Origin: SFEL01 sp963640685
GTDB lineage: Bacteria; Bacillota; Clostridia; Christensenellales; CAG-138
Direction of reading: 5' to 3'
Assembly (NCBI GenBank): GCA_963640685.1
Contig: CAVIAA010000013.1
Coordinates: 1 to 51,349, forward strand
DNA: 51,349 bases
The notes under the pieces were generated by a model. It was not told where the DNA came from. It saw only the letters and a program-made list of their open reading frames with translations, and made no database searches. This document shows, in pieces, positions 30,294 to 39,457 of the stretch. Every line of letters starts with the position of its first letter. Position 1 is the first letter of the stretch. Made by a program: the position numbers and the translations under genes.

Positions 30294-31448
30294 ATGATGC
30301 TTAATAAGAAGCTGCTCAGGCCGCTTTGCCTGATGCTTGCTCTCTCTGCAATGCTGTTGGCGGCGGGCTGCAGCCCGGCCGAGCAGGGCAGTGCAGCGGT
30401 GTCGATAACCGCAGGGGTATACAAGGACGCCAAGTTTGACTGCGCCGACCTGACCGCTACGGCGGAGGACTTTGCGAACGCAGGCTTTGAATTTGGCGAT
30501 AGCTGCGACGTTGCCTTCAGCAACGGCTATACCATATCCGATGTGCCGTATTACACCGGCTACTACGTTAAGACGGGGGACCCGGTTATAGTTGCATACC
30601 CGAAGAACGACTATGTGCTTGTTGCCAACAACAACCGCGGCCTTTGGACAACGGCGGAGCTGAACGACGAATGTACCGTGACGATAACGCTGAACACGGC
30701 CGGCAAGTACCTTGCAACGAGCGAGGCACTCAGCCAGAGCTACTCGCCGGAGCGCAGCGACTACCAAAGCGACGAGCAGTTTGCAAACTTCAGGGCGCTC
30801 TCGGGCGGCAGCATGAGGGAGAACTTTATTTACAGGGGCGCTTCCCCCGTTGACAACAGCCGCGGCCGCGCCGCAATAACCGATTCATTGGTCGAGCGCG
30901 CCGGCATACGCTGCATAATAGACCTTGCGGATTCCGACGAGGATATGCAGGGGTATTTCGCCGCGGACGATTTTGCCTCAGATTACACCAAGACCCTCTA
31001 TGAGCAGGGGCGGGATATAGTGCTGTCCATGGGCGCAAACTTTGACTCCGAGGAATACAAGCAGAGCGTTGCCGCGGGCATGCGGCAGCTTCTAAAATAT
31101 GGCGGCCCCGCGTATATCCACTGCATGGAGGGAAAGGATCGCACCGGCTTTGTGTGCCTGGTGCTGGAGGCGCTTTGCGGGGCGGGCTACGACGAGCTTT
31201 GCGCGGACTATATGACGACCTATGCAAACTATTACGGCATTACAAAAGAAGAAACGCCGGAGCGCTACGAGGCCGTCGTTTCGCTGTACTTTGATTCCTT
31301 TATAGAGTACCTCGTCGGAAGCGACGCAAGCACATGGCAAACGGCGGACTACCCGGCGGCTGCAAGGGAATACCTGACCGCCTGCGGAATGACGGAGCAG
31401 GAGATAGAGCAGCTGAGAGAGCTGCTGACTGGAACCGACATCAAATAA
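30294..31448 (+). CDS. Lipoprotein tyrosine/dual-specificity phosphatase
   Basis: 384 residues from ATG 30294, which gives a clean lipoprotein signal (LNKKLLRPLCLMLALSAMLLAAGC). The first ~140 mature residues form a beta-rich domain with GYTISDVPYYTGYYVKTGDPVIVAYPKNDYVLVANNNRGLW, which I take for a SAM-hydroxide-adenosyltransferase-type domain often fused to such phosphatases, though this is uncertain. The C-terminal half is a phosphatase of the Y_phosphatase3 type: GGSMRENFIYRGASPVD, then the P-loop His276-Cys277-x5-Arg283 (HCMEGKDRTG). Cys277 is the expected nucleophile. Being outside the membrane, its substrate is probably not an intracellular phosphoprotein; sugar or inositol phosphates are possible. 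Single gene with its own terminator. Confidence 0.85.
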   Translation: MMLNKKLLRPLCLMLALSAMLLAAGCSPAEQGSAAVSITAGVYKDAKFDCADLTATAEDFANAGFEFGDSCDVAFSNGYTISDVPYYTGYYVKTGDPVIVAYPKNDYVLVANNNRGLWTTAELNDECTVTITLNTAGKYLATSEALSQSYSPERSDYQSDEQFANFRALSGGSMRENFIYRGASPVDNSRGRAAITDSLVERAGIRCIIDLADSDEDMQGYFAADDFASDYTKTLYEQGRDIVLSMGANFDSEEYKQSVAAGMRQLLKYGGPAYIHCMEGKDRTGFVCLVLEALCGAGYDELCADYMTTYANYYGITKEETPERYEAVVSLYFDSFIEYLVGSDASTWQTADYPAAAREYLTACGMTEQEIEQLRELLTGTDIK

Positions 31449-31468
31449 GTAAGAAAGAGAATATGCAA

Positions 31469-31509
31469 ACATCGCTGCGGCTGGGCTTTTACCGCAGCGA
31501 TGTTTTTTG
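31469..31509 (+). terminator. Terminator after the phosphatase gene
   Basis: Perfect 12-bp stem ACATCGCTGCGG (31469-31480) / CCGCAGCGATGT (31492-31503), followed by a T run. Confidence 0.92.
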
Positions 31510-31534
31510 TGGCGTTAATTTTGGCTTAAATATC

Positions 31535-31563
31535 TTGAATTGTAGTTTTGAGAGGCGTATAAT
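31535..31563 (+). promoter_or_regulatory. Promoter of the large surface-protein gene
   Basis: TTGAAT (31535-31540), exactly 17 bases, TATAAT (31558-31563), 32 bp before the ATG at 31596; GAGG follows as ribosome site. Confidence 0.75.
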
Positions 31564-31595
31564 ATCACATATTTTTTGACAAAAGAGGAAAAATA

Positions 31596-34500
31596 ATGGC
31601 AAATTTCAAGCGCTTGCGTACTGTTGCTCTTTCACTGGCTCTGTTCACAACCATAAACAGCGCATCGTTTGCAATATACGGCGTGGCATATGCGGAAACA
31701 CTGGAAGCAGACGGCGAGACGGCAGTCGTGCTCGGTGACTCAAATGACTCGGATGAGACGGATTCGGGCGGCATATCCTCCGCAGAGACCGAGGAGCTGA
31801 TCGATAAGCTCACCAAAACGACCGAGACGGCGGAGTTTCAGTCGGCAAAAGCATCCGGCAGCAACCCGCTGGATCTGAAGAAGAACCAGAAGACGCTTGC
31901 GGTCGTTCAACACGAGCTTTTGCTCTTTCAGAACATGCAGCACGATGGCAATCAGAACGTTGCCGTCGTTTTTGACAACTATCTGAATCAAAGCGCTCCC
32001 GTTGCAGATGTTGCTTATCAGGGCGGTTTTACTTATGAGAATACGATAAACGGTGTGCAGGGAGGGGGATCAAATAGAAGCTTTAGCCATAACTTCAATG
32101 ATGCGTGGAGCTTCAACAGCACCGAGGGTAAGGATACCCAAACTGCCATGAATAAATACTCCGCCGTTAAGGCGGTGGCCTGCGACCCGTTCGGAACGGG
32201 TCGCGACAGCTGCGTTGCCTACGTTGGCCTGAACTGCACGGGTGAAAATACCGCCGATGTCGTAACGTGGCTGTACGACTATAAATACGGAAAGTGCTCT
32301 GACGTCCTTACGATAGCAACGCTTAACTGGCTGGGAATAGATGATGATTATACCAATGCCCAGCTGTCCAACTTTATGGCTATCACGGCCGGAAACTATC
32401 ACGGCGAGGTAAGCGAACAAAACGGCTTTGCAACGGACAGCGTTATCGTATATGCCCCGAGCACATACTCGACTGAAGACCCACATACTCCGGCCGAAAA
32501 CGGCCTTATCGAGATAAAATGGCAGCAGGATTCTACAACGCATGCGATTACAAAGGCGTCTCAGTCTCCGTTTAACTCTAACCTGCTTCACCCGGGATTT
32601 TATAGCGGAACTGGTGATCACAAGTGGGTGTATAACAACAATATCATGGACAAGCTCGCCTGCGACCTTGCAACGGGCGACTTTAATGCGGACGGAATAG
32701 AGGATATCGCGGTGCTTTCATATGTCGGCAATACGAAAACAAGGACATATCAAGACGGTACGTTGTATATTCCGTATATCGGCGTTGCCCACGGCAGCAA
32801 AGACAAAAACATACTTGAAAACAAGATAAGAAACGGCGCTTTTTTTGAAAACAAAAGGGAAAATACGGACGGCAAGTATCTTTGGGATACCGCAAGGAGC
32901 CCGGGACTGGCTGTTGGCGACGCCAACGGCGACGGCATTGACGAAATTTTGGTAGCCGGGATCAAGGTCACTCAGAGGACAGAAGGCAGCACCGCAAATT
33001 CGAAAATTGTGGATACCGATCTATGGTATTATGCCAATGAAAAGGATAATATGGTGGTCGGTGTATACACTGCCCCGGGGTCAAACGTTCAGAGGCAGTG
33101 GATCGCAACTGGGGTTCAAACGAACATATGGAAGCAGGAGGGCGTTCATCTTGACGACTTCATACTTGAGCGCTCAGGCGTTGCCTTTTTGTCGCTGAAC
33201 GGGCAGCACACTCAGGAGCAGCTCTTTATTGACGGCAGCATATACAGCTTTAAGGCCGGAACCTGCGAGATAAACGAAGCGCCTATCAAGACGGCAAATT
33301 ATTTTGACGAAGCCGATAACGGCGCCGGCAGTGTCAGTATTACAAATACCTATATACAGTCCATCGCCGTCGGCAACTTTGACAATAACTACGCCGGCCG
33401 CGAGCAGGTCATGTTTGTCATAGGTCTGAAGGAGTCCGGTGCGCATAACGACGCGCTGGCGCTGCTTTCAATGGGCGGCGAATATAAAAATGATACGGTA
33501 ACAGAAACGGCAGGAACTGAAAAAGATAAATCGACCGCGGCGACAATAAAAACGAAGAACTTTAAAAACTATACGGGAATCTATGACAACGGCTATCTGA
33601 GCCGTGAATATTACCTGAACCACTGCGAGGACAGCGACATAAAGGATGGCTTTGCCTGCGTCGTCGTAGCTGTTGATATGGACGACGACGGCCTGCAGGT
33701 AGAGTATGCCGATATGCAATACCTTGAGTCGGATGCCGAGGTTCAGGCGGTCATACAGGCTGCGCCGTACTTCAAGGGGCTGAAGCAGTATGAGGAAGCC
33801 AGCGCAACAAGCTATAAGGTAACTGGCAGCTATTCGTACAAATCCAGCTCCCAGCACACCGACAGCGTTGAATATGGCGGCATCATCGGTCTTCATGCGG
33901 AATTTCCTGTCCTTAAATGGGATCTAAGGGTAAAGATAGGTCGCGGCAGCTCCTATGTTAAGGGCACCAGCGAAACGGAAACCCAGACCTATTCCGCAAG
34001 CTTCTCCGCAACGAAGGAGAACACGGTTGTCTTGCGGCGCAACCCGATCTATCGCTATATATATAATTATATCGATGACAAGGGCGAAAAGTCGTGCGTT
34101 ATCTATGACGTCGGTCAGGCGCCGTATTATGTTCAGATATCCGTTGACGAGTATAATGCGATGGTGGACGGCTATAATGTGGCGATTGAAGAGAAAGCGA
34201 AAAGTGATAAAAGCTATTCGCCGGCTTATCTGGACAAGATAGTTGAGTCCTATTTATTCGGCAATATCGGCAACCCGTGGAAATATCAAAGCTCGCTTGG
34301 CGGTAAGAACGTACAGAATGATTATTACATAAACAGCACGGCTGCCTCCAAGGGCGCGTTTGCAAAGGAGCCGAACTGGATTCAGCTCGGGTATGCAGCG
34401 GGCTATACCGAGGTCTCCCTTACCGACACAACGCTAAATGAGAACTTTGCCTCGCAGTCCTCAAGCATTACGGCATCTGCCGAAACGACGCTTACCTTCA

Positions 34501-36443
34501 CCTGCGGCTTTGTCGGCGGTGCGTATGTTTCCTCCTCCAGCACTGACACGACAGGGTCGTCGACCACGACGGGGAGCAGCACCGGAATTTCCACAAGGGT
34601 CGGCAATATCAACAAGACGGCAGTTTTGAATGAGCAGGCGGCAACGGAGGAGACTATCAATCAGTATAAGTTCAAGTGGGCATTTGCCGGCGGCGAGATT
34701 TTGGTAGGCCATACTAACAGCAGCCCAAAGTACGTTCCGCTGCTGCACCATGTCGTTACCGAGCTCTCCGCGCCAAACGCGCCGGTAACGCTTACCGAGC
34801 TGAAGCTGGTTGAAGACGGCAGCAACAATCTTTCGCTGACGTGGGAGATCCCGTCAAACGACGGCTCAGGAAGACAATACTATACGGCGGATCAGCTCAC
34901 CTATACCATTTACCAGAGAAACGCCTCGGAGGATACCCCGTGGGAGGCACTGGAAAGCAACCTGACGGTTGGGGACTGCACTCAAGCCGGGAATAAGCTC
35001 ACGAAAATAATTACGCCTAAGATCGGCACTGATGACGGAAATATCTACCAGTATGCCGTTCGGTGCTCGGTTAAGGACTCAAACGCCGAAAGCGTTAATT
35101 CAAACTATAAGGTCATCGCCTTCATGAACGAGGTGACGGGAACTTATTGCCATATAAAGTATTCAAACGACGGCGGACAGACCTTTACCGACAACGGCGG
35201 CGAGAACGTCGGCAGCTATATGGGCATCTATACGGATAACAAAAAAGAGGATTCCACGGACGTAGCCAGATATACGTGGATACAGATGGGCGGCGACAAG
35301 GGCGAAAAAGGCGACGCCGGCAAGGACGGCAAGGACGGAATCACCCCGGAGCTGAAGATAGAAGATGGCTATTGGTACGTTTCCTACGACGGCACAACGT
35401 GGACAAAACTCGGCAGCGCGACCACCGGCGAAAAGGGAGACAAGGGCGACACCGGCGTGAAAGGCGACAAGGGCGATAAGGGCGATACCGGCGAGAAGGG
35501 CGACAAGGGCGACACCGGCGAGGCCGGCAAGGACGGAGATACGCCGTGCATCGGCGATAACGGGCACTGGTGGATAGGCGGCTATGATACAGGCGTTGTT
35601 GCAAAGGGCGAAACCGGCGAGCAGGGCGAGGCGGGAATTACCCCGCAAATGAAGGTTGAGGATGGCTATTGGTACGTTTCCTATAACGGCGTGGATTGGG
35701 AAAAGATTGGCAGCGCGACCACCGGCTCGCAGGGCGAGAAGGGCGATGCAGGCGAGAAAGGTGAAAAGGGTGATACCGGCGAGGCCGGACTGACCCCATA
35801 TATCGGCGAAAACGGCAACTGGTGGCTCGGCAATGTTGATACCGGCGTTGCGGCAAAGGGCGCAGCCGGAACGCAGGGTGAAAAAGGTGAAAAAGGCGAC
35901 ACCGGCGCATCCGGTCAGAACGGCAGAGACGGCAGAGACGGCCGGGACGGAGCCGACGGCGCGGACGGCGTTGGAATTGCAAGAACTGAGATAAATGATG
36001 CGGGCGAGCTGATAATCACCTACACCAACGGGGTCGTGACCAACCTCGGCAAAATAGTCGGCAGCGGCGGCAAGAGCGGGGCCAACGGCAAGGACGGCGT
36101 CGGTATCGCCAAGACTGAGATAAACGACGCGGGCGAGCTGGTCATCACCTATACCGACGGAACCGTGACAAACCTCGGCAGCGATATCATGGGCATAAGC
36201 GGCACTGACGGCGCAGACGGGCTGACCCCGTATATCGGCGAAAACGGCAACTGGTGGATAGGCGACGAGGACACCGGCGTAAAGGCATCTGCCGAGGCGG
36301 TGATCCCCGCAAGCTCCGGCGCGGTCACGCAAACCAGAACCATCGCGATAATAGCGATAGTCATGGCCGGCGTTTCGCTGCTCGGCAATATCGGCACCAT
36401 CACATATATCGTGATGAGAAGAAGGCGGAGAAGGCACCACTGA
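31596..36443 (+). CDS. Giant surface protein with FG-GAP repeats, collagen-like repeats and C-terminal anchor
   Basis: 1615 residues. Signal peptide ~1-33 (VALSLALFTTINSASFA..AYA). Residues ~60-750 contain FG-GAP/VCBS calcium loops (GDFNADGIEDIAV ~363, GDANGDGIDEILV ~442, VDMDDDGLQVE ~690). Ser/Thr-rich beta regions follow to ~1040, then an Fn3-like domain (~1060-1170, LSLTWEIPSNDGSG..). Residues ~1230-1560 alternate collagen-like Gly-x-y runs (GDKGDTGEKGDKGDTGE) with short aromatic modules: YWYVSYDG twice, IGENGNWWIG-type three times, TEINDAGEL-type twice. A membrane helix (~1580-1605) and an Arg-rich tail (MRRRRRRHH) end the protein, so it is membrane-anchored and not sortase-linked. Likely an adhesin or envelope stalk. 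Monocistronic with its own promoter. Confidence 0.88.
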   Translation: MANFKRLRTVALSLALFTTINSASFAIYGVAYAETLEADGETAVVLGDSNDSDETDSGGISSAETEELIDKLTKTTETAEFQSAKASGSNPLDLKKNQKTLAVVQHELLLFQNMQHDGNQNVAVVFDNYLNQSAPVADVAYQGGFTYENTINGVQGGGSNRSFSHNFNDAWSFNSTEGKDTQTAMNKYSAVKAVACDPFGTGRDSCVAYVGLNCTGENTADVVTWLYDYKYGKCSDVLTIATLNWLGIDDDYTNAQLSNFMAITAGNYHGEVSEQNGFATDSVIVYAPSTYSTEDPHTPAENGLIEIKWQQDSTTHAITKASQSPFNSNLLHPGFYSGTGDHKWVYNNNIMDKLACDLATGDFNADGIEDIAVLSYVGNTKTRTYQDGTLYIPYIGVAHGSKDKNILENKIRNGAFFENKRENTDGKYLWDTARSPGLAVGDANGDGIDEILVAGIKVTQRTEGSTANSKIVDTDLWYYANEKDNMVVGVYTAPGSNVQRQWIATGVQTNIWKQEGVHLDDFILERSGVAFLSLNGQHTQEQLFIDGSIYSFKAGTCEINEAPIKTANYFDEADNGAGSVSITNTYIQSIAVGNFDNNYAGREQVMFVIGLKESGAHNDALALLSMGGEYKNDTVTETAGTEKDKSTAATIKTKNFKNYTGIYDNGYLSREYYLNHCEDSDIKDGFACVVVAVDMDDDGLQVEYADMQYLESDAEVQAVIQAAPYFKGLKQYEEASATSYKVTGSYSYKSSSQHTDSVEYGGIIGLHAEFPVLKWDLRVKIGRGSSYVKGTSETETQTYSASFSATKENTVVLRRNPIYRYIYNYIDDKGEKSCVIYDVGQAPYYVQISVDEYNAMVDGYNVAIEEKAKSDKSYSPAYLDKIVESYLFGNIGNPWKYQSSLGGKNVQNDYYINSTAASKGAFAKEPNWIQLGYAAGYTEVSLTDTTLNENFASQSSSITASAETTLTFTCGFVGGAYVSSSSTDTTGSSTTTGSSTGISTRVGNINKTAVLNEQAATEETINQYKFKWAFAGGEILVGHTNSSPKYVPLLHHVVTELSAPNAPVTLTELKLVEDGSNNLSLTWEIPSNDGSGRQYYTADQLTYTIYQRNASEDTPWEALESNLTVGDCTQAGNKLTKIITPKIGTDDGNIYQYAVRCSVKDSNAESVNSNYKVIAFMNEVTGTYCHIKYSNDGGQTFTDNGGENVGSYMGIYTDNKKEDSTDVARYTWIQMGGDKGEKGDAGKDGKDGITPELKIEDGYWYVSYDGTTWTKLGSATTGEKGDKGDTGVKGDKGDKGDTGEKGDKGDTGEAGKDGDTPCIGDNGHWWIGGYDTGVVAKGETGEQGEAGITPQMKVEDGYWYVSYNGVDWEKIGSATTGSQGEKGDAGEKGEKGDTGEAGLTPYIGENGNWWLGNVDTGVAAKGAAGTQGEKGEKGDTGASGQNGRDGRDGRDGADGADGVGIARTEINDAGELIITYTNGVVTNLGKIVGSGGKSGANGKDGVGIAKTEINDAGELVITYTDGTVTNLGSDIMGISGTDGADGLTPYIGENGNWWIGDEDTGVKASAEAVIPASSGAVTQTRTIAIIAIVMAGVSLLGNIGTITYIVMRRRRRRHH
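35287..36310 (+). repeat. Collagen-like (Gly-x-y) coding repeat region with interleaved modules
   Basis: Low-complexity stretch of GGC-starting codon triplets within the surface-protein gene. Gly-Asp-Lys / Gly-Asp-Thr / Gly-Glu-Lys triplets are broken by the recurring aromatic modules described under the gene. Likely prone to length change between strains. Confidence 0.88.
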
Positions 36444-36485
36444 TAGAGGATGTGCCGTTAAAGGGCGTTGCTTTGCGGATACGGC

Positions 36486-36514
36486 TTGATTATTGATGTG
36501 CCTGAATATATAAT
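36486..36514 (+). promoter_or_regulatory. Promoter of the IclR gene, probably giving a leaderless mRNA
   Basis: TTGATT (36486-36491), 17 bases, TATAAT (36509-36514). The predicted transcription start falls at 36521-36522, on the ATG itself, and no Shine-Dalgarno at workable spacing precedes any candidate start. Confidence 0.55.
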
Positions 36515-36521
36515 TACTGTC

Positions 36522-37289
36522 ATGGAGAATATGGCTTGCAAGGATATGACACAGGTAAAGAGCGTTCAGAGCATCGAGCGGGCTTTTGCGCTGACGGAGG
36601 CGCTGGCTGCCCATCCGGAGGGATGCTCTATCGCCTTTCTTTCAAAACAGCTTGAGCTGCCCAAAAGCACGGTACACAGGCTGCTCGGCAATTTGGTCGG
36701 CATGGGGTACGCGGTTCAGGATGAGCTTACCGCAAGGTACAAGCTCACCCTTAAGCTGTTTGAAATATCCAGCCAGATCATAAACGGAATGGACATATAC
36801 TCATCGGCCAAGCCATACCTCGATAAGCTGGCAAACAGCACGGGCGAGCTGGTACATCTGGTAGTTCGGGACAAGACCGATATAGTGTACATATACAAAG
36901 CGGGAGCAAGCTCGAGCATCATCCACAGCTGCATAGGCAAGCGCACCCCGCTGTACCGAACCGCCGTAGGGAAAGCGATACTTTCCACCTTCTCCAAAGA
37001 GGAGGTTCGGGAAATATGGCATAACACGGATATACGCCGCATTACGCAGAACACGATAACAGATCTCGATACCCTTCAGGCGCAGCTTGATGAGGCGCGC
37101 ATTCGGGGCTATGCGATAGACGACGAGGAAAATGAGCTGGGCGTAAAATGCGTCGGTTTCGCAATACCCTCCATAAACGGCAAGGCGGAGGCCGCCTTTT
37201 CAATAACGGGGCTCGCGCCTTATATGACGGAGGAGCGCATTGAGGCGCTGGCAAAAATGGCGGGCGAGGCTAAGGCATATATGCTCTAA
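36522..37289 (+). CDS. IclR-family transcriptional regulator of the sugar-acid operon
   Basis: 255 residues from ATG 36522; ATGs at 36531 and 36546 are alternatives. N-terminal winged helix-turn-helix (SVQSIERAFALTEALAAHPEGCSIAFLSKQLELPKSTVHRLLGNLVGMGY) and C-terminal IclR effector domain (~95-250: GELVHLVVRDKTDIVYIYKAGASSSIIHSCIGKRTPLYRTAVGKAILS, then GYAIDDEENELGVKCVGFAI). IclR/KdgR proteins sense keto-sugar acids and similar metabolites. It precedes the flavoprotein-TRAP-KDPG aldolase-KDG kinase operon and probably binds the ATGGAA inverted repeat at 37411-37427. 2-keto-3-deoxygluconate or its phosphate would be a natural inducer, by analogy with KdgR. Confidence 0.9.
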   Translation: MENMACKDMTQVKSVQSIERAFALTEALAAHPEGCSIAFLSKQLELPKSTVHRLLGNLVGMGYAVQDELTARYKLTLKLFEISSQIINGMDIYSSAKPYLDKLANSTGELVHLVVRDKTDIVYIYKAGASSSIIHSCIGKRTPLYRTAVGKAILSTFSKEEVREIWHNTDIRRITQNTITDLDTLQAQLDEARIRGYAIDDEENELGVKCVGFAIPSINGKAEAAFSITGLAPYMTEERIEALAKMAGEAKAYML

Positions 37290-37322
37290 GCGACCGAACC
37301 GGATATCCATATGACTATTTAC

Positions 37323-37347
37323 AGCGGTTTTATGACCGCTTTTTTTA
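37323..37347 (+). terminator. Terminator of the IclR gene
   Basis: AGCGGT (37323-37328) / ACCGCT (37335-37340) then T7. It separates the regulator from the operon. Confidence 0.85.
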
Positions 37348-37362
37348 TTTTCAAATTTAAGA

Positions 37363-37391
37363 TTGCGTTATCGGATAATGTATGCTATTAT
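37363..37391 (+). promoter_or_regulatory. Promoter of the sugar-acid operon
   Basis: TTGCGT (37363-37368), exactly 17 bases, TATTAT (37386-37391). The predicted start near 37398 lies just before the operator repeat. Confidence 0.68.
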
Positions 37392-37410
37392 ATATCCGAC
37401 TCAGAGAAAA

Positions 37411-37436
37411 ATGGAACGTAATTCCATAATATGGAA
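37411..37436. promoter_or_regulatory. Predicted IclR operator
   Basis: ATGGAA-N5-TTCCAT (37411-37427), perfect inverted repeat, plus a third half-site ATGGAA at 37431-37436. Placed just after the promoter start, it would block elongation or initiation. The IclR gene directly upstream is the natural binder. Confidence 0.65.
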
Positions 37437-37484
37437 CGAATAACTTAATTTTGGCTAAAACTGTTTTAGGCAGGTAAATTCTAC

Positions 37485-39401
37485 ATGCGCATTATCTCCA
37501 CAAACACATTGGTAATAGGTTCGGGCGCAAGCGGCCTCGGCTTTTGCGATAGGCTGTTCAGCCTTGGCCAGAGGAGCGTGATCCTCTGCACGGAAAACAT
37601 GAACTACGGTACCTCGCGAAATACCGGATCAGACAAGCAGACCTACTATAAGCTCTCGCTTTGCGGTGCGGACCGAGACAGCGTGGATATGGTTGCAGAG
37701 TCGCTTTACGGCGGCGGCTGCGTGGACGGGGACACGGCGCTCTGCGAGGCGGCGCTTTCGGCGCCGTGCTTCCTGCGGCTTGCGGAGTTGGGCGTGCCCT
37801 TCCCGACAAACGAATACGGCGAGTACGTCGGCTATAAGACCGATCACGATCCATGCAGGCGCGGCTCGAGCGTTGGGCCGTATACCTCAAGGGTGATGAC
37901 CGAGCTGCTGGAGGCGGCGGTGCGCCGTCACGGAGTGACGATTGAGGATAACACGCGAATAGTGCATATATTTTCCAAAAACGGGCAGGTCTACGGCGCG
38001 CTGGGCATAAGAACAGGAGCGTGCTGCGCCGAGGAGAGATATACGCTGTTCCTTTGCAGAAATATCGTCCTTGCAACCGGAGGACCAGCCGGAATGTATT
38101 CAAATTCGGTATACCCCGAAAGCCAGTTCGGCGGATCCGGCATTGCATATGAGGCCGGCGCATCGGGGCAGAACCTTACCGAATGGCAGTTCGGCCTTGC
38201 TTCGGTTTCGCCAAGGTGGAACGTGAGCGGAACATATATGCAGGCGCTGCCGAGCTTCATATCCACCGAGCAGGACGGCAGCGACGAGCGCGAGTTCCTT
38301 TTTGAGGAGATGCCGAACATTGCAGAGGCGCTCAACCGCGTGTTCCTCAAGGGCTACCAATGGCCATTTGATGTAAGCAGGACACAGGCAAGCTCTATGA
38401 TAGACCTGCTTGTATACCGCGAAAAAACCATAAGAGGCCGCAGAGTATTTCTGGATTACACGAGAAACCCGGGAAACGGCCCTGTCCCGTTTGATGAGCT
38501 CTCGGCCGAGGCGCGGGAATACCTTGAAAAAAACGGCGCCTGCTTTGGCATCCCGATAGAGCGGCTAATGCACATGAATGCGCCTGCGGTTGCTTTTTAC
38601 CGTGAGCACGGCGTCGACCTTGCAAAGGACAGGCTGGAGATCGCGCTCTGCGTTCAGCACAATAACGGCGGCATTTCCGTTGACCGCTGGTGGCAGACCG
38701 AGGTAAAGGGACTGTTCGCAATAGGCGAGGCTGCGGGCACACACGGAATAAAGCGGCCGGGCGGCTCTGCTTTGAATGCCGGGCAGGTCGGTGCCGCGCG
38801 CGCCGCACAGTATATAGCGGCAAAATGCAGCGGAAGCGCAATTGCTGAGGATGAATTTGATAAGCTGTTCGGCGCGGAGCTTGCCGATATAGTTCGAAAG
38901 CCGGAAAACGCCGTAGGGGCGGCACCCAACGTTTTGGAGCTGACAAAGGAATGGTCCGAGCGCATGAGCAGGGCGGGCGGCCCCGTTCGCGTTCCGGAGC
39001 ACATAAAAAAAGAGCTGCTTGAGCTGCGCGAATTTATTGGCAGTTTTGACAGCCGGGTAAGGATCGCGGATATGGATCAGGCGGTCGATTACTTTAAACT
39101 GCGGGACATGCTTATTTGTCAATATGTGTATCTTTTTGCCATGTATTCCCATGTTGAGGCGGGCGGAAAGAGCCGGGGTAGCGCCATATATAAGACCTCC
39201 GACAACACACCGGGAAGCGTTACCGTGCCGTGGCTGTTCAGCTTTGAGCCGGAAACGGAGGATAAGGGGCAGATACAGCAGATATATTACCGCAACGGTG
39301 AATGCACCGAAAAGCGGCGCGACCCGAGGCCACTGCCGCAGAGGGATAAACCGTTTGAAGCGGTGTGGCAGGGCTTTAGAGCCGACAAGAACATATTTTA
39401 G
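37485..39401 (+). CDS. FAD-dependent oxidoreductase of the fumarate reductase/aspartate oxidase family
   Basis: 638 residues, cytoplasmic (no signal). N-terminal dinucleotide fold TLVIGSGASGLGFCDRLFSLG with a following SRNTGSDKQTYYK, a middle substrate-capping region, the flavoprotein signatures VQHNNGGISVDRWWQTEVKGLFAIGEAAGTHGIKRPGGSALNAGQVGAARAA (~390-440), and a helical C-terminus. Related to succinate dehydrogenase/fumarate reductase flavoproteins and L-aspartate oxidase, but the substrate is not decided. It is the first gene of an operon with a TRAP transporter, KDPG aldolase and KDG kinase, which suggests oxidation or reduction of the imported sugar acid or a derivative. AGGCAGG lies upstream of the ATG. 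No partner Fe-S subunit is encoded next to it. Confidence 0.85.
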   Translation: MRIISTNTLVIGSGASGLGFCDRLFSLGQRSVILCTENMNYGTSRNTGSDKQTYYKLSLCGADRDSVDMVAESLYGGGCVDGDTALCEAALSAPCFLRLAELGVPFPTNEYGEYVGYKTDHDPCRRGSSVGPYTSRVMTELLEAAVRRHGVTIEDNTRIVHIFSKNGQVYGALGIRTGACCAEERYTLFLCRNIVLATGGPAGMYSNSVYPESQFGGSGIAYEAGASGQNLTEWQFGLASVSPRWNVSGTYMQALPSFISTEQDGSDEREFLFEEMPNIAEALNRVFLKGYQWPFDVSRTQASSMIDLLVYREKTIRGRRVFLDYTRNPGNGPVPFDELSAEAREYLEKNGACFGIPIERLMHMNAPAVAFYREHGVDLAKDRLEIALCVQHNNGGISVDRWWQTEVKGLFAIGEAAGTHGIKRPGGSALNAGQVGAARAAQYIAAKCSGSAIAEDEFDKLFGAELADIVRKPENAVGAAPNVLELTKEWSERMSRAGGPVRVPEHIKKELLELREFIGSFDSRVRIADMDQAVDYFKLRDMLICQYVYLFAMYSHVEAGGKSRGSAIYKTSDNTPGSVTVPWLFSFEPETEDKGQIQQIYYRNGECTEKRRDPRPLPQRDKPFEAVWQGFRADKNIF

Positions 39402-39457
39402 CCTGAAGTAAACGCGGGCTGTCGCTGCGTTTATTATAAAACAAAAGGAGAAAAGCA

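Noticed and set aside
35287..36310. CRISPR-like regular repeats
   Set aside because: The repeats are in-frame Gly-x-y codons without uniform spacers. No CRISPR array was seen anywhere in the window.
35163..36614. A 483-codon minus-strand frame opposite the collagen-like region
   Set aside because: Produced by the repeated GGC-rich codons of the surface protein; no start signal.
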